64,000 nt of DNA. Source: Liolophura sinensis. Taxonomy: Eukaryota; Mollusca; Polyplacophora; Chitonida; Chitonidae. Each line of letters begins with the position of its first letter. The first letter of the stretch is position 1. The stretch lies in NCBI RefSeq assembly GCF_032854445.1, contig NC_088300.1:16399191-16463190 (forward strand). Reading direction: 5' to 3'. The translations under genes were made by a program, and so were the position numbers. A model generated the notes under the pieces. That model was not told where the DNA came from and made no database searches. It saw only the letters and a program-made list of their open reading frames with translations. Of this stretch, positions 61,601 to 64,000 are shown piece by piece.

Positions 61601-63901
61601 CAATAAAACCCATGTAAACAACTTACAAATGTCACTCATATTCACAATTTACCAGTACAATTTCTTATACACAAAATCTGTATGCCCCAGGCGTCCTCAG
61701 CTCCAGAATACCTCACATCCATACAACCTCAGAATTCCACCTCAGTACAACCTTCCTGTACACCTCAGCCTTCAACATGCACACAACCTTCCTCCATAGG
61801 TCCACATCCATGCAAAATGCTTGTACACCTCAAACTTACACATCCATACAACCTGCCCAAACGCTTAAAAGTTCCACACACATACAGTGTACAACCTGCC
61901 TGTACACTTCAGATTTCCACTTTCATACAACTTGCCTGTACATCTCAGACTTCCACATCCATACAACCTTCCTGTACACTTCAGACTTCCACATCCATAC
62001 AATCTGCCTGTACACTTCAGATTTCCACATCCATACAACCTGCCTGTACACTTCAGATTTCCACATCCATACAATCTGCCTGTACACTTCAGATTTCCAC
62101 ATCCATACAATCTGCCTGTACACTTCAGACTTCCACATCCATACCATCTGCCTGTACACTTCAAATTTCCACATCCATACAATCTGCCTGTACACTTCAG
62201 ACTTCCACATCCATACAACTTGCCTGTACACTTCAAATTTCCACATCCATACAATCTGCCTGTACACTTCAGACTTCCACATCCATACAATCTGCCTGTA
62301 CACTTCAAATTTCCACATCCATACAATCTGCCTGTACACTTCAAATGTCCACATCCATACAACCTTCCTGTACACTTCAGACTTACACATCCATAGAATC
62401 TACCTGTACACTTCAAATTTCAACATCCATACAACCTGCCTGTACACTTCAGACTTCCACATCCATACAATCTGCATGTACACTTCAGATTTCCACATCC
62501 ACACAACCTGCCTGTACACTTCAGACTTCCAAATCTATACAACCTACCTGTACACTTCAGATTTCCACATCCATACAATCTGCCTGTACACTTCAAATTT
62601 CCACATCCATACAACCTGCCTGTACACTTCAAATTTCCACATCCATACAACCTGCCTGTACACTTCAGACTTCCACATCCATACAATCTGCCTATACATT
62701 TCAAATTTCCACATCCATACAACCTGCCTGTACACTTCAGATTTCCACATCCATACAACCTGCATGTAAACTTCTGATTTCCACATCCATCCAAACTGTC
62801 TGCAAACTTCAGATTTCAACATCAACAAAACCTGCCTATACACATAAATTTCTACACTTCAGACTTACACATACATACAGCCTGTCTGTATACTTCCACC
62901 CTATGCATATAGATCACAATTCTAATTTTTCAATAGTTTCATTAGGCACATAACATGGGTGTTAACAATACAGGTACATGCATCACGTACACCACAAGAA
63001 GGGAAGATACATGATTTTGCAACTGTCATTTACTCACAATTTAAATTTTTCAAAAATCTGCACATTTTATCGTATGTTCCTTTAAGTTTAATTTGTAAAG
63101 TGAATGAAGACCAGTAAGGTTTTTTCATGAAACTTTTTTCCATTAATTTATGGAAATATTCAGTTATCTCCCCTTGATTGCTGGTTTAGAGGTGTGGTTT
63201 AGAGTACACCCATGGCACACACTGCAAGGCTTATACAACAATCAAGATATAATATTAAAATATAACCATCAGTTCTTATTAATTTCTTAATGCAAATTAA
63301 TAAGATGGGTAATCACAATGTCGATCAATTTCAGAATGCAATTATATGCAACTGGCAGATACAAAATCAAGTTTGGAGTGATACTGGTGCAGACAAAGGA
63401 ATCATATTTTCCCATATTTTTACTTTAACTTGCTTAAACATTATACAATCCATAAGAAAAACTAATACGATACCAAAATGATACTGTGCCGAAGTTTTAA
63501 ATGGCATATAATATATAACCATCATTGCCAAAATCAACTGAGAAAAGTTACTGACTGACAGATTGCACAGGAGACAAGTTAAACTGTGCGTCAAGTATAG
63601 GGACAAATTCAACAAGGGGAACGCACCAAACGCATGTAGAAGGCACAACCAGTTAGGTAAGATAGTGGGTTTGATTAGTAATTAACAAGCAGGTAAAAAG
63701 AAGGGATGCAAGAGGTGCCAATATTGGAAAGTTTTATAAGCACACTGAATTGACACTCACCACAAACTTTGCCAAAAAGCCCAGAATCAGGAGGGCAGTA
63801 GCAATAGAAGTCATCAATCCAGTCTACACAGCGCCCCCCATTCTTACAGGGATTTGGGGAACAGTCATCAATGTTCACACGACAACTTGACCCATTAAAA
63901 C
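58415..63901 (-). CDS. 3' part of an EGF-repeat, single-pass transmembrane protein gene (5' end outside the window)
   Basis: The minus strand carries an EGF exon at 63901-63761 and two downstream exons (60286-59907 and 58644-58415). Each downstream exon encodes a short extracellular linker, one TM helix and a cytoplasmic tail with a stop. All junctions are phase 1, so either terminal exon can follow the EGF exon. Cell-surface receptors or ligands with EGF arrays have this layout (Notch/Delta/Crumbs-like and others). The tails match none I recognise: there is no Crumbs ERLI end and no Notch ankyrin region. The gene enters from beyond 64000. Intervening DNA is mostly minisatellite. Confidence 0.75.
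58645..59906 (-). other. Intron / 3'UTR between alternative terminal exons
   Basis: AT-rich. It would be 3'UTR for isoform A and intron for isoform B. No other exon is recognised. Confidence 0.4.
59907..60286 (-). CDS. Alternative terminal exon A: TM helix plus long NPxY-containing cytoplasmic tail
   Basis: Minus-strand acceptor TTGCCCACAG, phase 1 (x|CT); TAA at 59909-59907. It encodes an extracellular stalk of about 30 residues (AENGTEVIDDP at the start), a TM helix (YITIILAYVFGLLFIFLLAF), the basic stop-transfer RCYARLK, and a tail of about 70 residues rich in Ser, Thr and Tyr that ends with NPVYNAFDLQT. NPVY (59931-59942) is an NPxY motif, the kind bound by PTB-domain adaptors in endocytosis. 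Confidence 0.8.
60345..61510. repeat. 37-bp minisatellite in the EGF-TM gene intron
   Basis: About 31 units of CAGAACATACCAGTACAATC followed by CAGGTAAACAAGCTACA, with AGGGAAACA variants and three 18-bp insert units (ACCAGCTACACAGAACAT). Confidence 0.95.
61511..61879. other. Transition zone between two minisatellites
   Basis: Contains decayed pieces of the 36-bp unit (CTCAGAATTCCACCTCAGTA and similar) and AC-rich DNA. Confidence 0.5.
61880..62840. repeat. 36-bp minisatellite in the EGF-TM gene intron
   Basis: About 26 units of CTGTACACTTCAGATTTCCA followed by CATCCATACAATCTGC. The period is a multiple of 3 and both strands are open, giving artefactual ORFs of up to 423 codons. Confidence 0.95.
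62841..63760 (-). other. Intron of the EGF-TM gene, no recognised element
   Basis: AT-rich intronic DNA immediately 3' of the EGF exon on the minus strand. Confidence 0.4.
63761..63901 (-). CDS. EGF-like (calcium-binding type) domain exon
   Basis: Minus-strand acceptor TATTACCTAG, donor G|GTGAGT, phase 1-1, 141 bp. It completes one EGF module (GFNGSSC) and encodes another: NIDDC-SPNPC-KNGGRC-VDWIDDFYC-YC-PPDSGLFGKVC, with all six cysteines. The NIDDC start and the C-x-D-x4-F-x-C-x-C pattern (CVDWIDDFYCYC) fit calcium binding and Asp beta-hydroxylation. The C2-C3 loop lacks the Ser/Thr needed for O-fucosylation, and C1-C2 lacks the O-glucose serine pattern. Confidence 0.88.
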
Positions 63902-64000
63902 CTAGGTAATACAAAATGTAATGCAGACTATAAAGTGCACATTTTAAAACAATGTTTTTAAAGAATGGAACAAATTATTTTTTACTTTTATACCAAACAC
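63902..64000 (-). other. Intron upstream of the EGF exon, cut by the window edge
   Basis: Follows directly from the phase-1 acceptor at 63902-63903; contains an AT-rich pyrimidine-poor stretch only. Confidence 0.4.

Noticed and set aside
1-62840. Regular repeat arrays resembling CRISPR
   Set aside because: Units are contiguous without unique spacers, and the context is a eukaryotic spliced genome; these are minisatellites.
61682-62953. 423-codon open frame on the plus strand
   Set aside because: Lies wholly in a 36-bp minisatellite; the period is divisible by 3 and both strands are open, so the frame follows from the repeat. Intronic in the EGF-TM gene.

Overview
The window is animal nuclear DNA. 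It has spliced genes with GT-AG introns, long introns, low gene density, abundant (TA)n and (GT)n microsatellites, many minisatellites, tRNA-derived SINEs and small palindromic DNA-transposon remnants. The dominant SINE, with the tail motif GTACTCAAGAATATTTCAC and an (AAAT)n end, together with the repeat mix, suggests a marine lophotrochozoan, most likely a mollusc. This is recognition from memory and was not tested.

Three genes can be built from the sequence. (1) Plus strand, 9129-23029: a complete 10-coding-exon gene for a Dispatched-family RND/sterol-sensing-domain membrane protein. The joined exons give exactly 1168 codons including the stop. (2) Minus strand, 43973-28588: a complete 4-coding-exon gene for a 3-beta-hydroxysteroid dehydrogenase-like SDR of 386 residues, with an 11.2 kb first intron. 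It converges tail-to-tail on gene 1. (3) Minus strand, running in from beyond 64000 to 58415: the 3' end of a gene for an EGF-repeat, single-pass membrane protein. One phase 1-1 EGF exon is followed by two candidate terminal exons. Each encodes a transmembrane helix, a different cytoplasmic tail and its own stop, and each has a phase-1 acceptor that fits the EGF exon. This implies alternative C-termini.

Layout: 1-9128, intergenic, with two minisatellites, (TA)n and several foldback elements; 9129-23029, Dispatched-like gene; 23030-28587, downstream DNA with a 24-bp minisatellite, SINEs and MITEs; 28588-43973, HSD3B-like gene, introns full of SINEs and a 31-bp-class minisatellite; 43974-58414, gene-poor, repeat-rich DNA including the candidate HSD3B promoter; 58415-64000, 3' part of the EGF gene, with two adjacent minisatellites (37 bp and 36 bp units) in the intron before the alternative ends.

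The most notable points are a tandemly duplicated splice acceptor plus exon start in intron 6 of the Dispatched-like gene, the alternative terminal exons of the EGF gene, a tail module shared by three SINE families, a set of six small elements with related GGGGCC...CACAAAG ends, and a pair of TTAA-flanked MITEs. I see no CRISPR array, operon, prophage or intact tRNA/rRNA gene. I do not claim a new biological system here.
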